Source: Minisyncoccota bacterium (lineage in GTDB: Bacteria > Patescibacteriota > Minisyncoccia > Phycocordibacterales > CAIJYI01). From it: a stretch of 29,961 nucleotides of DNA. The notes below the pieces were generated by a model, which was not told where the DNA came from, made no database searches, and saw only the letters and a list, made by a program, of their open reading frames with translations. The translations under genes were made by a program, and so were the position numbers. Below, one piece after another: positions 20,486 to 27,847 of the stretch; the stretch's first letter is position 1, and every line of letters starts with the position of its first letter. The DNA lies in NCBI GenBank assembly GCA_023229825.1, contig JALNYN010000014.1, forward strand, positions 1 through 29,961, written 5' to 3'.

Positions 20486-20513
20486 CCCCTGCTTCGCTAA
20501 AGCTACGCAGGGC
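20486..20513. repeat. REP-like palindromic repeat, copy 2
   Basis: CCCCTGCTTCGCTAAAGC then TACGCAGGGC: a stem CCCTGC/GCAGGG with an inner GCT/AGC. It aligns inverted with 17648-17676 and lies just upstream of the AI-2E transporter stop side, where it could end transcription. Confidence 0.6.
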
Positions 20514-20522
20514 GGGCCCTTC

Positions 20523-21563
20523 CTACTCCACCGCTCCGTCTTCCAGAATAAAAATGCGATAAATATGGAGGACGGAAAGAAAAAGGCTTAAAACGATCGG
20601 ACCGAACAAAAATCCCATCGGACCAAAATAGATAACCCCGCCCAAAACCGAGAAAAAAACAAAAAGCGGATGAATTTTTATTCCCTTGGTGTAAAGATAT
20701 GGAGCGAGGATATTATCAACCGTTCCCACCAGTAAAGCAGACCAGAAAAAGAGGCCGATAGCGTTTCCTGTATCTTTTATCAGCACCAAATAAAGGATCG
20801 ATGGTACTGTCACGAAAGCCGTCCCCATCCCCGGGATAAGAGCTGAAAAAGCAGCGACCATTCCCCACAAAGCGGGATTTGGCACATGAAAGATATACAA
20901 ACCGGTACCAACCAAAAAACCTTGTATGACGGCGATCGAGAGAGACCCCTTTAGCACTGAATTGATGGTCTTTTCAATAGATACGATCACTTCGGCATCA
21001 TATTTATCGTCGAGCGGCGAGAGTTTTATTATCCCCGACACGAATTCATTGCCATTTTTCAAAAAGAAGTAGAGCGTGATCAAGGTCAGCAATATTTCGA
21101 GCATGACGAAAGCGGTTCCCGATATCACTGGACCGATATTTTTCAAAAGAAAATCGGCAAAATTGGAGAGATAGACCGATATATTCAAAGAAAAGCTCGG
21201 GGAGATCTTTTGGATCGGAGCTTCGATCGCCCGAGTGATAGAATCGAGAAAAGGTCCGGGACCGCCGCTGGTCTGAACGCTTGTATAAAGCGATTGCGCC
21301 TCGGAAAGGATTTGCACGACCAAAAAATAAATGGGTATCGCTATAATTACCGACGAGGCAAGCACAACAATGAGCGCGGATAATGATTTGCTTCCGCGAA
21401 GAAAAAGAAGGATCTTTTTATAGATCGGCGAGAGCAACACTGCCAAAATGGAGGCGATCACGATGACCTGCAGAAACGGTTTGAATATTAAATAAAGCAG
21501 AAATGTCGAAGCGGCAAACAAAACGAAGAAATATGTCGTTTGAAGTTTTTTATTTTCAACCAT
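20523..21563 (-). CDS. AI-2E family (TqsA/YdiK-type) membrane protein
   Basis: A 346-aa protein with about seven or eight membrane segments in the family's pattern: paired N-terminal helices (12-50), a hydrophilic central region (about 85-150), then IPGMGTAFVTVPSILYL and NILAPYLYTKGIKIHPLFVFFSVLGGVIYFGPMGFLFGP, both highly characteristic. Family members export small molecules or act as antiporters. The name does not prove autoinducer transport. The ATG at 21563 lies about 27 nt after a predicted start and lacks a strong Shine-Dalgarno. Confidence 0.9.
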   Translation of the reverse strand: MVENKKLQTTYFFVLFAASTFLLYLIFKPFLQVIVIASILAVLLSPIYKKILLFLRGSKSLSALIVVLASSVIIAIPIYFLVVQILSEAQSLYTSVQTSGGPGPFLDSITRAIEAPIQKISPSFSLNISVYLSNFADFLLKNIGPVISGTAFVMLEILLTLITLYFFLKNGNEFVSGIIKLSPLDDKYDAEVIVSIEKTINSVLKGSLSIAVIQGFLVGTGLYIFHVPNPALWGMVAAFSALIPGMGTAFVTVPSILYLVLIKDTGNAIGLFFWSALLVGTVDNILAPYLYTKGIKIHPLFVFFSVLGGVIYFGPMGFLFGPIVLSLFLSVLHIYRIFILEDGAVE

Positions 21564-21591
21564 GATAAAAGGGTTTTAGCGAATTAATATT

Positions 21592-21620
21592 ATTATATCA
21601 TACGCGATATTTTTTGACGA
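21592..21620 (-). promoter_or_regulatory. Candidate promoter of the AI-2E family gene
   Basis: TCGTCA (21615-21620), 17-nt spacer, TATAAT (21592-21597) on the minus strand. Confidence 0.5.
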
Positions 21621-21639
21621 AAGATGAAGTGAATAAAAG

Positions 21640-21742
21640 ACGAGAATAGAAAATGGAGAATTGATAATAGAAAAAAGCACGGCGGATATCGTCGTGCTTC
21701 AATTTTCTCCGCCAGCTGGCGGATTCTATTTTCTATTCTCGT
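21640..21742. repeat. 15-bp inverted repeat around terminator and palindrome
   Basis: ACGAGAATAGAAAAT (21640-21654) and its complement (21728-21742) enclose the terminator at 21670-21699 and the palindrome TCCGCCAGCTGGCGGA (21708-21723). Similar words (TTCTATTATCGATTTTCC) occur at 7636-7653. Confidence 0.8.
21670..21699 (-). terminator. Terminator of pyrD
   Basis: AAGCACG/CGTGCTT stem (21675-21681 with 21693-21699) followed by TTTTTTC on the minus strand. Confidence 0.75.
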
Positions 21743-21743
21743 T

Positions 21744-22685
21744 TTAAATATAGAGCAACTGTCCTTTCGCTTCTTCGACCGAAGAAAATCCGTGGTATTC
21801 CAGCATATGTATCAAGCCTTTATTGATGTACGTAAAACAGCTTGCGTCATTAAGTTCAAAAGCCGTTCCCACTTGCACGGCATCGGCGCCGGCAAGCAGA
21901 AATTGAAATGCGGAAACACCATCTATTACGCCCCCGACTCCAAAAATGGAAACCTTTCCTCCGAGAAGTTCGTAAAAAGCGCGTACATTCGCGAGAGCGA
22001 TCGGCATGATCGTTTCGCCGGACAAACCAGCTAAACCGTTTTTAGAGGTGACCGTTTTTCTCGTCCATGGATCGATAACGAGCGTGTTGCCGATAGAGTT
22101 GATACAGGTAATAAAAGAAACGCCGTATTCGAGAACAAGTTCCGCCACTGTAAACCAATGCGCGGGATCGTCATACTGCGGAAGTTTTAATCCGATCGGT
22201 TTTGTCCCAAGACCGCTCGTGAGAGTGAGAAGATCTCTCAGTTGTCCAAAATCGCGTCCTATCAGAGATTTTCCTTCAATGTTCGGGCAACTCACGTTTA
22301 TTTCTATCAGATCAACATCGCTCTTTTGAAATGCTTTTACCATCACGACATATTCTTCAAAAGAAAATCCTGCGATGCTCCCGATTATTCTTTTCCCGAA
22401 CTTTGTAAGCTTCTTGGAAAACCCGACATACTTTTCATATCCGAGATTCGGCAATCCCATCGATTGCACCAGCCCATGTTTTCCCACGCGAGCTAAACGG
22501 GGCTCCGGATTTCCTTCCCTCGGCAGTATCGTTGCTGATTTCATAACGATCGCTGAAGAATCGGATCTTCCCAATTCGGTCAATTCTTCGTAGGTGGTAC
22601 ATTTCGGACCGGACGCATTGCAAACGTAAGAATCAAGTTCTACTCCGGCAATGCTCGTCGCCGTACTGATATTTTTCTTTCCCAT
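21744..22685 (-). CDS. pyrD: Dihydroorotate dehydrogenase, class 1
   Basis: A 313-aa FMN enzyme of pyrimidine synthesis, oxidising dihydroorotate to orotate. Visible motifs: SMGLPNLGYEKYV (75-87), catalytic-loop NVSCPNIEGKSLIGRDF with Cys133 as the class 1 base, KLPQYDDP, CINSIGN, and the phosphate-binding FGVGGVIDG and GADAVQVGTAF. A Cys base rather than Ser excludes the membrane-bound class 2 type. The start at 22685 is set by AGAGGAA (22692-22698) 6 nt upstream; the longer frame would run through the upstream terminator. No other pyr gene is nearby. Confidence 0.9.
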   Translation of the reverse strand: MGKKNISTATSIAGVELDSYVCNASGPKCTTYEELTELGRSDSSAIVMKSATILPREGNPEPRLARVGKHGLVQSMGLPNLGYEKYVGFSKKLTKFGKRIIGSIAGFSFEEYVVMVKAFQKSDVDLIEINVSCPNIEGKSLIGRDFGQLRDLLTLTSGLGTKPIGLKLPQYDDPAHWFTVAELVLEYGVSFITCINSIGNTLVIDPWTRKTVTSKNGLAGLSGETIMPIALANVRAFYELLGGKVSIFGVGGVIDGVSAFQFLLAGADAVQVGTAFELNDASCFTYINKGLIHMLEYHGFSSVEEAKGQLLYI

Positions 22686-22721
22686 TTTTATTCCTCTTTT
22701 CAAGGTTGCAAATCTTTCGTC

Positions 22722-22750
22722 AGAATAACGCAAAACACAGTTTTTGTCAA
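22722..22750 (-). promoter_or_regulatory. pyrD promoter fused to the upstream terminator
   Basis: TTGACA (22745-22750), 17-nt spacer, TATTCT (22722-22727) on the minus strand. The first two T of the -35 box are the last of the T-run of the preceding terminator. Confidence 0.7.
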
Positions 22751-22782
22751 AAAAAGCTCCACCCCGTTTTTCGGGGTGGAGC
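22749..22782 (-). terminator. Terminator of the 108-aa gene
   Basis: GCTCCACCCCG/CGGGGTGGAGC stem (22756-22766 with 22772-22782), followed by seven T on the minus strand, 8 nt after the stop. Confidence 0.9.
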
Positions 22783-22789
22783 GGACTGT

Positions 22790-23116
22790 TTATGATACCG
22801 CAGTCGGGCGGCAAGGATACAGTAAGATGGGATCTTTATATAATTTCCCGCTTTCATCAATGAATTGGATTTCCTTTACTTCGCGAAGCGTCGTGTTGCT
22901 CGTAAATAAAAACGCCGCCCACAAACCGTCAGCCCATGAATAACCGCGCCTCACGCTAGTTATGGTATATTTCCATTTGTTTTCAGAAATATTCACATCG
23001 CGGTAGCCCGATAAATATTTACGGAATGAATGTGTAAAATCAAGAGAAACTCTCATTCTTTCCGATTCCGTCGTTTCCGGGTGAAAAACGATCTTAAAAT
23101 AATAAGGTTCAGACAT
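22790..23116 (-). CDS. Small protein of unknown function, pair member A
   Basis: A 108-aa protein starting MSEPYYFKIVFHPE. GGGAGG 6 nt before the ATG at 23116 and an upstream promoter decide the start against 23221. The pattern is a first strand (FKIVF), a helix with R.SLDFTHSFRKYL, a strand (KYTITSVRR), a hydrophobic Trp-rich helix (SWADGLWAAFLF) and a closing strand (VKEIQFIDESG). The next gene upstream has the same order of elements, so they are probably distant paralogs. I do not recognise the family. Confidence 0.75.
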   Translation of the reverse strand: MSEPYYFKIVFHPETTESERMRVSLDFTHSFRKYLSGYRDVNISENKWKYTITSVRRGYSWADGLWAAFLFTSNTTLREVKEIQFIDESGKLYKDPILLYPCRPTAVS

Positions 23117-23158
23117 TTTGTGCCTCCCAAGCATAATACGGCAGTTACTCCGGTTTGT

Positions 23159-23187
23159 ATGGTATCGCAATGCGTCCACGGTGTCAA
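23159..23187 (-). promoter_or_regulatory. Promoter of the 108-aa gene fused to the upstream terminator
   Basis: TTGACA (23182-23187), 17-nt spacer, TACCAT (23159-23164) on the minus strand. The -35 box continues the T-run of the terminator at 23190-23218. Confidence 0.65.
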
Positions 23188-23218
23188 AAAATACTTGGAG
23201 GTTAAACCTCCAAGTATT
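23187..23218 (-). terminator. Terminator of the 101-aa gene of pair member B
   Basis: A 13-bp perfect stem AATACTTGGAGGT with its complement around TAA (23190-23218), followed by TTTT that runs into TTGACA. Confidence 0.85.
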
Positions 23219-23225
23219 CAAAACA

Positions 23226-23531
23226 TCAGCTGCACGTGAAGCAATCGCGAGGGAAAATCAAGATCTCTTTTTCATCGCTCAGAGTGATCACTTTGTCCAC
23301 TTCTTGCCATCGAACGACGAAGAAGCCGAAGAGCGCCCAATGAAGTATCTTTTGACACTCGCATTTTGGTTCTTTGAACGTCACCACCATAGTATCCGGT
23401 TCGTCGCCGCATTTAAAGACCGCAACGTTATTGAATTCTCTTCGGAGGGAGCGGCCTATAGCTCGCCGGGTCTCCATGTTTGCTCGTTCGCTGAAATCTA
23501 TCTTTAAAGTGAATGTTGGTAATTTTTCCAT
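23226..23531 (-). CDS. Small protein of unknown function, pair member B
   Basis: A 101-aa protein starting MEKLPTFTLKIDFSERAN. GGGGAGA stands 3-4 nt before the ATG. The order of elements matches the 108-aa neighbour: strand, helix (RRAIGRSLRREF), strand (TMVVTFKEP), hydrophobic Trp helix (ILHWALFGFFVV), strand (VDKVITLSDEK). It has four Cys, including CEC in the middle and a CFTC near the end, which could bind metal or form disulfides. It has its own consensus promoter and terminator. Function unknown. Confidence 0.75.
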   Translation of the reverse strand: MEKLPTFTLKIDFSERANMETRRAIGRSLRREFNNVAVFKCGDEPDTMVVTFKEPKCECQKILHWALFGFFVVRWQEVDKVITLSDEKEILIFPRDCFTCS

Positions 23532-23577
23532 TTCTCTCCCCTGTTCTCATCGTTTTCAAATTATTCAACTGTTACAT

Positions 23578-23606
23578 ACTATACAAAATATTATCCATTT
23601 AGTCAA
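23578..23606 (-). promoter_or_regulatory. Promoter of the 101-aa gene of pair member B
   Basis: TTGACT (23601-23606), 17-nt spacer, TATAGT (23578-23583) on the minus strand. Confidence 0.7.
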
Positions 23607-23651
23607 GATTGCTCAGGTTCTCAAAAAAATGTATTTTGTTACCATTAGATT

Positions 23652-24512
23652 TTAATGAAAAACGGAAAGAAGGATAATACCCGCTATTATAACGAAGATC
23701 GCGATCCACTGTATGAAAGTGACCTCTTCGTTATACACATATTTTCCATAGAGAGTCGCGACCAAAGGACTCGCGGATACGAGAGACGCAACTAGATTTA
23801 TATTATATCTCTCGATGCCGAAATTATAAGAAAGAATGGCTATCGAACCAAATACGGCGATCAGAAAAACTTGCGTCAAAATACTTCTGTCCGGAAGATC
23901 AAAGGATTTCTTTTTCCGCAGCATTGAAACCGTGCTGCATGCCAAAATTCCGACCTCAACCACGAGAGAGGTCAGCACCGGACCGATCACAGTCACGGGA
24001 ATTTTATACAAAGCCGAAACGATCCCCCATAAGAACATGGAAACGAACGCAAAGAAGATGCCGGTTTCTTTTTTGAACAATCGAGAGTTTCTAATATCTT
24101 TAAGATCTATCGTGATCAGGATTATTCCGAGAAGAATAATTCCGATCGAAATCAGCCTCATCATCGAAGGTTTCTCTCCGTAAAAAAATATGGAAAACAA
24201 GACGGTAATGATGATCGAGGAATTAGCGATCGGGGATACGACGCCGATCTTCCCCAGGTCGAGGGCTTTAAAGAATGAAAGCAATGGAAAATATCCGACG
24301 ACGGCGATCCCGAGCGCGATAAGAATATATTCTGCCAAAAACACCGCGCTGTTCACATTAAACAGAAAAACGGGAAACAATAGTAGCACCATAAACAACC
24401 CCCTCCAATACGTTGATCGGATACTCCCGATCTTTTGCGACGGTCCTTGAGATATGGCGTTGCTCAAACCAAAGCAGATCATTGAGATAAGTCCGAATAT
24501 AATGCCAAGCAT
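23652..24512 (-). CDS. DMT-superfamily (EamA-type) transporter
   Basis: A 286-aa protein with ten predicted membrane helices and the two tandem EamA halves (1-135 and 148-286). Each half ends in the usual pattern: PIANSSIIITVLFSIFFYGEKPS, then LVSASPLVATLYGKYVYNEEVTFIQWIAIFVIIAGI. Family members export amino acids, nucleosides or other metabolites; the substrate is unknown. A TAAAAT 7 nt before the ATG suggests a leaderless mRNA, though no -35 box is clear. There is no recognisable terminator. Confidence 0.9.
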   Translation of the reverse strand: MLGIIFGLISMICFGLSNAISQGPSQKIGSIRSTYWRGLFMVLLLFPVFLFNVNSAVFLAEYILIALGIAVVGYFPLLSFFKALDLGKIGVVSPIANSSIIITVLFSIFFYGEKPSMMRLISIGIILLGIILITIDLKDIRNSRLFKKETGIFFAFVSMFLWGIVSALYKIPVTVIGPVLTSLVVEVGILACSTVSMLRKKKSFDLPDRSILTQVFLIAVFGSIAILSYNFGIERYNINLVASLVSASPLVATLYGKYVYNEEVTFIQWIAIFVIIAGIILLSVFH

Positions 24513-24565
24513 GCCAGATATTTTAAGTAATAAAACTACAAAATATGAGAAAATCGGTGTTCAAA

Positions 24566-24691
24566 AATTTTCAATTTACAATCAATTTTCAATGTTTCAA
24601 TATTAAATTTTCAAACTAGGACAGTTCCGTCAGGTTTGAAAATTGTAATTTGAAAATTCATTGAAAATTGTAAAATTGGAAATTGAAAATT
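24566..24691. repeat. Large imperfect inverted repeat of (T)TTTCAA words
   Basis: Arms 24566-24615 and 24634-24691, composed of TTTTCAATTTACAATC- and TTTTCAAAC-type words, flank an 18-nt loop (24616-24633). It fills most of the 212-bp gap 24513-24724, and no gene is visible there. Confidence 0.8.
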
Positions 24692-24724
24692 ATATATACG
24701 GTGTAATATAAAATCGATTTTGTT

Positions 24725-26020
24725 CTATTCTCGTAATAATGCTCCTCCCGCATACTTATTCGACGGATCCCAAAGCATCCAGCTCGTCAAACCCGCATCA
24801 TAGGTCGCTCGTATTTGTTCTTCGACCTCTGCTTTTCCGTACGAAGGCGTTCCAAGAGAAAAGTCCTGAAGCCACGGACGAAGTTTGAGCGGAGTCGTCG
24901 AAGCTTTGATAGCCTTCTCCGATCCGCTGTCCATGACAAATTTTATAAGCTCATAAGGGTGAGCGTTTGGATTCGACCAGCCGTTAAAACCGTTCGGATA
25001 ATGAGACGGGTAGACCATCGGTGCAATATAATCGAAATACGGCAATGCTGTTTCCAATAGCTGCCCGATATTCATGTCATCATTCGCCGTTGTCGTCATT
25101 CCAAAAAGGTCTGCAGACGTCGTGATCCCCGAAGTTTTCATTTCATCGCTTAGGTATGAGAAAAAATTCAGTATCACCTCAGACTTTGTTGTGGTGGCAG
25201 ATATCGGAAGCAGCATATCGCTCACTTCCCCGTCTGAAGGAAAACGAACGTAGTCAAAATTCATCTCATCAAAGCCTTGAGAATAGGCATCGCGAGCTAT
25301 GGCGACCGTATACTCCCACATTTCTTGCGACGCGGCATCGATCCACGACAAGCCCTTGCGGTCTTTCCAAATGCCGCCGGTGCTCACTTTCCGTATCGCA
25401 AGATCAGGATGAAGTCCGACAAAATAGGGATCTTGAAATACGGCAACTCTTCCAATGACATAAATGTTATCGCTATGGAGCCGATCGATCAGTTCGCGGA
25501 TATTTCTGATACGGCAAGAATCCGGATCGGGTTCCTGAAGCAGCGATTTGTTTGAAGGCGTATACGAAAGCCGACCTGAATAATCTTTAATATCTACAAC
25601 AAGAGAATTTATTTCAGTCGTGTTGACGATATTGATCACACGATCGCGAAAATCGGGCGTAGAAGCGACGCAAGACGACATATAAGCCGCCTTAACCGCG
25701 TCCGGTGTTTTTACATGAATGACCGGAGGAGGAACGAGTGGTATATCTGCATCCGAGACCACTTGAAACTTTAAATTCATCGGCAATGCAGCGTCGACCG
25801 AGGATGGTTCAGGCGGTATCGGTCCGATGAACATAGATGCAGTAGCGTAAGCAAGCGAAAGAGAGCCGGCGAAAAAGATCCCTCCGAAAGCATGCTTTCG
25901 CGTGAGTTTTTTTCTTCGCGGAAAGCGATTTCCGCCGTGAGGATACTCTGAAAACGTCGCGTTTTCCACGGCAGGCTCCGGAGAAGAAAACGGTTTTTGT
26001 TTATAAAACAGTTTCTTCAT
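24725..26020 (-). CDS. Membrane-anchored DUF4015 putative glycoside hydrolase
   Basis: A 431-aa protein. It has a basic cytoplasmic N-terminus (1-44), one membrane segment (about 45-65) and a TIM-barrel-like DUF4015 domain: NSLVVDIKDYSGRLSY, IYVIGRVAVFQDPYF, WIDAASQEMWEYTV, GFDEMNFDYVRFPSDG, YFDYIAPMVYPSHYPNGF, LRPWLQDFSLG and TSWMLWDPSNKY. Acidic residues in VVDIKD and FDEMNFDYVRFP are in the family's conserved positions. Glycosidase activity is predicted from the fold only. The start overlaps the stop of the 79-aa gene by 20 nt, implying translational coupling. Confidence 0.88.
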   Translation of the reverse strand: MKKLFYKQKPFSSPEPAVENATFSEYPHGGNRFPRRKKLTRKHAFGGIFFAGSLSLAYATASMFIGPIPPEPSSVDAALPMNLKFQVVSDADIPLVPPPVIHVKTPDAVKAAYMSSCVASTPDFRDRVINIVNTTEINSLVVDIKDYSGRLSYTPSNKSLLQEPDPDSCRIRNIRELIDRLHSDNIYVIGRVAVFQDPYFVGLHPDLAIRKVSTGGIWKDRKGLSWIDAASQEMWEYTVAIARDAYSQGFDEMNFDYVRFPSDGEVSDMLLPISATTTKSEVILNFFSYLSDEMKTSGITTSADLFGMTTTANDDMNIGQLLETALPYFDYIAPMVYPSHYPNGFNGWSNPNAHPYELIKFVMDSGSEKAIKASTTPLKLRPWLQDFSLGTPSYGKAEVEEQIRATYDAGLTSWMLWDPSNKYAGGALLRE

Positions 26021-26240
26021 CGATCTTGATTTGTTCTTTTTCTTTATGTGCGGGGCCGTTCTCTACAAAAGAAGCGCCGCCTTTTATCTTCGTTCGATCT
26101 TTTTCTCTTCTCGGGATCAAAACGAGTAAAATGATAAGAAGTCCGCCCGCTGTAATAAAAATATTCTTCCACAACTCAGGAAATCCAAGCTGAGGCATGA
26201 GTGCGATCAAAAAAGCAAGAGTGACAATTGATTTTTTCAT
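26001..26240 (-). CDS. Small two-helix membrane protein
   Basis: A 79-aa protein with a signal-like first helix (4-17, IVTLAFLIALMPQL) and a second helix (26-42, NIFITAGGLLIILLVLI), followed by a charged tail. It is the first gene of a two-gene operon with the DUF4015 protein. TATAAT 8 nt before the ATG implies a leaderless mRNA. Not recognised. Confidence 0.75.
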   Translation of the reverse strand: MKKSIVTLAFLIALMPQLGFPELWKNIFITAGGLLIILLVLIPRREKDRTKIKGGASFVENGPAHKEKEQIKIDEETVL

Positions 26241-26248
26241 ATGTTTTT

Positions 26249-26254
26249 ATTATA
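26249..26254 (-). promoter_or_regulatory. -10 box of the 79-aa / DUF4015 operon
   Basis: Consensus TATAAT ends 8 nt before the ATG at 26240. A weak TTGTTC lies 16 nt upstream (26271-26276). Confidence 0.5.
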
Positions 26255-26261
26255 TCAAAAT

Positions 26262-26483
26262 AGAACAATTGAACAATAGAACAAATAAACAACGGAACAA
26301 TTGAGTGTCTGGACAACAGAGCCATAGAGCGATAAAACGATCGAATAAAATACAGAATCCAAAATTAATGTGGATAAACTCTAGATCACCTCCGCCGGCT
26401 GGGATTCGCGTGAATAACGGAAGTTCTATTGTTTTATTGCTTGTGTTGTTTTATTGCTTGATTGTTCTCTTGTTCTATCGTTC
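26262..26483. repeat. Inverted GAACAAT-word repeats, right arm inside rsmI
   Basis: 26262-26302 contains GAACAATTGAACAATAGAAC and related words. The opposite orientation, TTGTTCTCTTGTTCTATCG and neighbours, fills 26424-26483 and encodes the last 18 residues of RsmI. The gap 26241-26425 holds no gene. Confidence 0.7.
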
Positions 26484-27154
26484 GCAACCATTACTACGAA
26501 TTCTCCCCTGATCGTGTCGGGGTGTTTTTCAAAATGCGCCAAAAGCTCCGTTGCTGTTCCCTCAATGAACTCCTCGTAAATTTTTGTCAGTTCCCGCGCG
26601 ATAACGATCTTTTTCTCCGGCGCGAATTTTTGCAGCGACTCGAGGGCTTTTATTATGCGATGGGGAGATTCATAAAAAGCGACGGTTCGTCCAGATGAAG
26701 CTATTTCTTTGAAAAGCGTTTCTCTTCCCTTTTTATGGGGGAGAAAACCGAGAAAAAGAAATTCAGAGCTTGGCAATCCGCTTCCGGAAAGTGCCGAAAT
26801 AACTGCGGATGGTCCGGGTACTGCGACAATTTTCACCATATCGGAAAATTTTTCCCGCACTTGCGAAACGAGCATAACTCCCGGATCGGAAATGCACGGT
26901 GTACCGGCGTCTGAGACGAGAGCAAGATCTTTTCCCGCTTCAAGGAACTCGAATACCTTTTCAACTTTTGACAGTTTGCTGTGCGAATGGTAAGAAATGA
27001 GCGTTTTTTGTATTTCGTATTTTTGCAGAAGTTTCGCCGTCACTCGCGTATCCTCGCAAAGGATCGCATCGACGTCTCTCAATATGCGAATAGCCCGAAG
27101 GGTAATATCTTCGAGGTTTCCAATAGGAGTTGCGACTACATAAAGAGTTGACAT
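26426..27154 (-). CDS. rsmI: 16S rRNA (cytidine-1402-2'-O)-methyltransferase RsmI
   Basis: A 242-aa SAM-dependent enzyme of the tetrapyrrole-methylase fold that 2'-O-methylates C1402 in the ribosomal P site. Diagnostic motifs: LYVVATPIGNLEDITLRA (4-21), CEDTRVTAKLL (33-43), LVSDAGTPCISDPG (79-92), VPGPSAVISALSGSGLP, FLGFLP and YESPHRI. The last about 18 residues (NDRTREQSSNKTTQAIKQ) are encoded by a low-complexity word repeat and are probably not part of the fold. It is the last gene of a four-gene operon, 9 nt after the coiled-coil gene. Confidence 0.95.
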   Translation of the reverse strand: MSTLYVVATPIGNLEDITLRAIRILRDVDAILCEDTRVTAKLLQKYEIQKTLISYHSHSKLSKVEKVFEFLEAGKDLALVSDAGTPCISDPGVMLVSQVREKFSDMVKIVAVPGPSAVISALSGSGLPSSEFLFLGFLPHKKGRETLFKEIASSGRTVAFYESPHRIIKALESLQKFAPEKKIVIARELTKIYEEFIEGTATELLAHFEKHPDTIRGEFVVMVANDRTREQSSNKTTQAIKQ

Positions 27155-27163
27155 AAAAGACCG

Positions 27164-27589
27164 TTAGAAAGATGGATTTTTAACAGGAGTCGATGGATCT
27201 GTTTCCGGAGTTGAGGACGTTTCTTCCTCTTCATGAACCGGTTCTTCGTTTTTATTTTCCGCAAGAACCAGAGCCCGCTCCCTCTCCAATGTTTCTTTTC
27301 TTTTTTGAAGTTCCGCGATCGCATTGCGTCCTGTCGCAATGCTTGGGACTTCTTCTGCGTCGGAGTAAAGTCCGAGCTGCTGCCTTATGGTGAATATCGA
27401 GTTTTCGTCTTTTTCCGCGGCACTTGAGAGGGAAATTATCTGTTCGTCGATCTCAGCTATTTTTTTGTCTATTTCAGCAAGTTGTTCCTCAGGCGTTTCC
27501 GCTTTTTTCCCCACGGCAAAGCCTTCCTGCTCCAAGGGTTTGACTGCGGAAATTTCTTGCTCGGGTTCCACGTCTTTTTGATTCTCCAT
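27164..27589 (-). CDS. Acidic coiled-coil protein of unknown function
   Basis: A 141-aa protein. Residues 32-60 (EEQLAEIDKKIAEIDEQIISL) and 90-110 (AIAELQKRKETLERERALVL) form coiled coils. The ends are acidic and Pro/Thr-rich, likely disordered. It lies between the 81-aa gene (11-nt gap) and rsmI (9-nt gap). No known domain is recognised. Confidence 0.7.
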   Translation of the reverse strand: MENQKDVEPEQEISAVKPLEQEGFAVGKKAETPEEQLAEIDKKIAEIDEQIISLSSAAEKDENSIFTIRQQLGLYSDAEEVPSIATGRNAIAELQKRKETLERERALVLAENKNEEPVHEEEETSSTPETDPSTPVKNPSF

Positions 27590-27600
27590 GAGATCGTTTT

Positions 27601-27846
27601 TTATTTTTCCATTAACCTTCTCACCTTTCCTTCCAAGTCTTCAATGCGGTGCCGATATTCCGCTAAAATTATATTTTCATGTTTCTCAAATCTTTCGTTC
27701 ATTTCATTTTTGAGCGCGCGAAGCAGAAGGGAAATTTTTTCCATTTCTCCAAAAAATTCTTCCTTGGTAAGAGAGGGAGCAACGGCCTTGCGAACCGCGG
27801 TCTTCTTTAAGATCTTTTTTGCGGGTTTTGCGTGCGTCTTTTTCAT
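27601..27846 (-). CDS. Small basic/coiled-coil protein
   Basis: An 81-aa protein with a Lys/Ala-rich start (KKTHAKPAKKILKKTAVRKA), then a helical coiled coil (EKISLLLRALKNEMNERFEKHEN, RRIEDLEGKV-like). Its ATG starts 1 nt after the stop of the receiver gene, implying coupled translation and a functional link with that receiver. Not recognised. Confidence 0.7.
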   Translation of the reverse strand: MKKTHAKPAKKILKKTAVRKAVAPSLTKEEFFGEMEKISLLLRALKNEMNERFEKHENIILAEYRHRIEDLEGKVRRLMEK

Positions 27847-27847
27847 A

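Noticed and set aside
26384..26393. GATCACCTCC as a fragment of the 16S rRNA 3' end (also ATCACCTCC at 13159-13167)
   Set aside because: The match is limited to about 10 bp with no further rRNA similarity; chance is likely.
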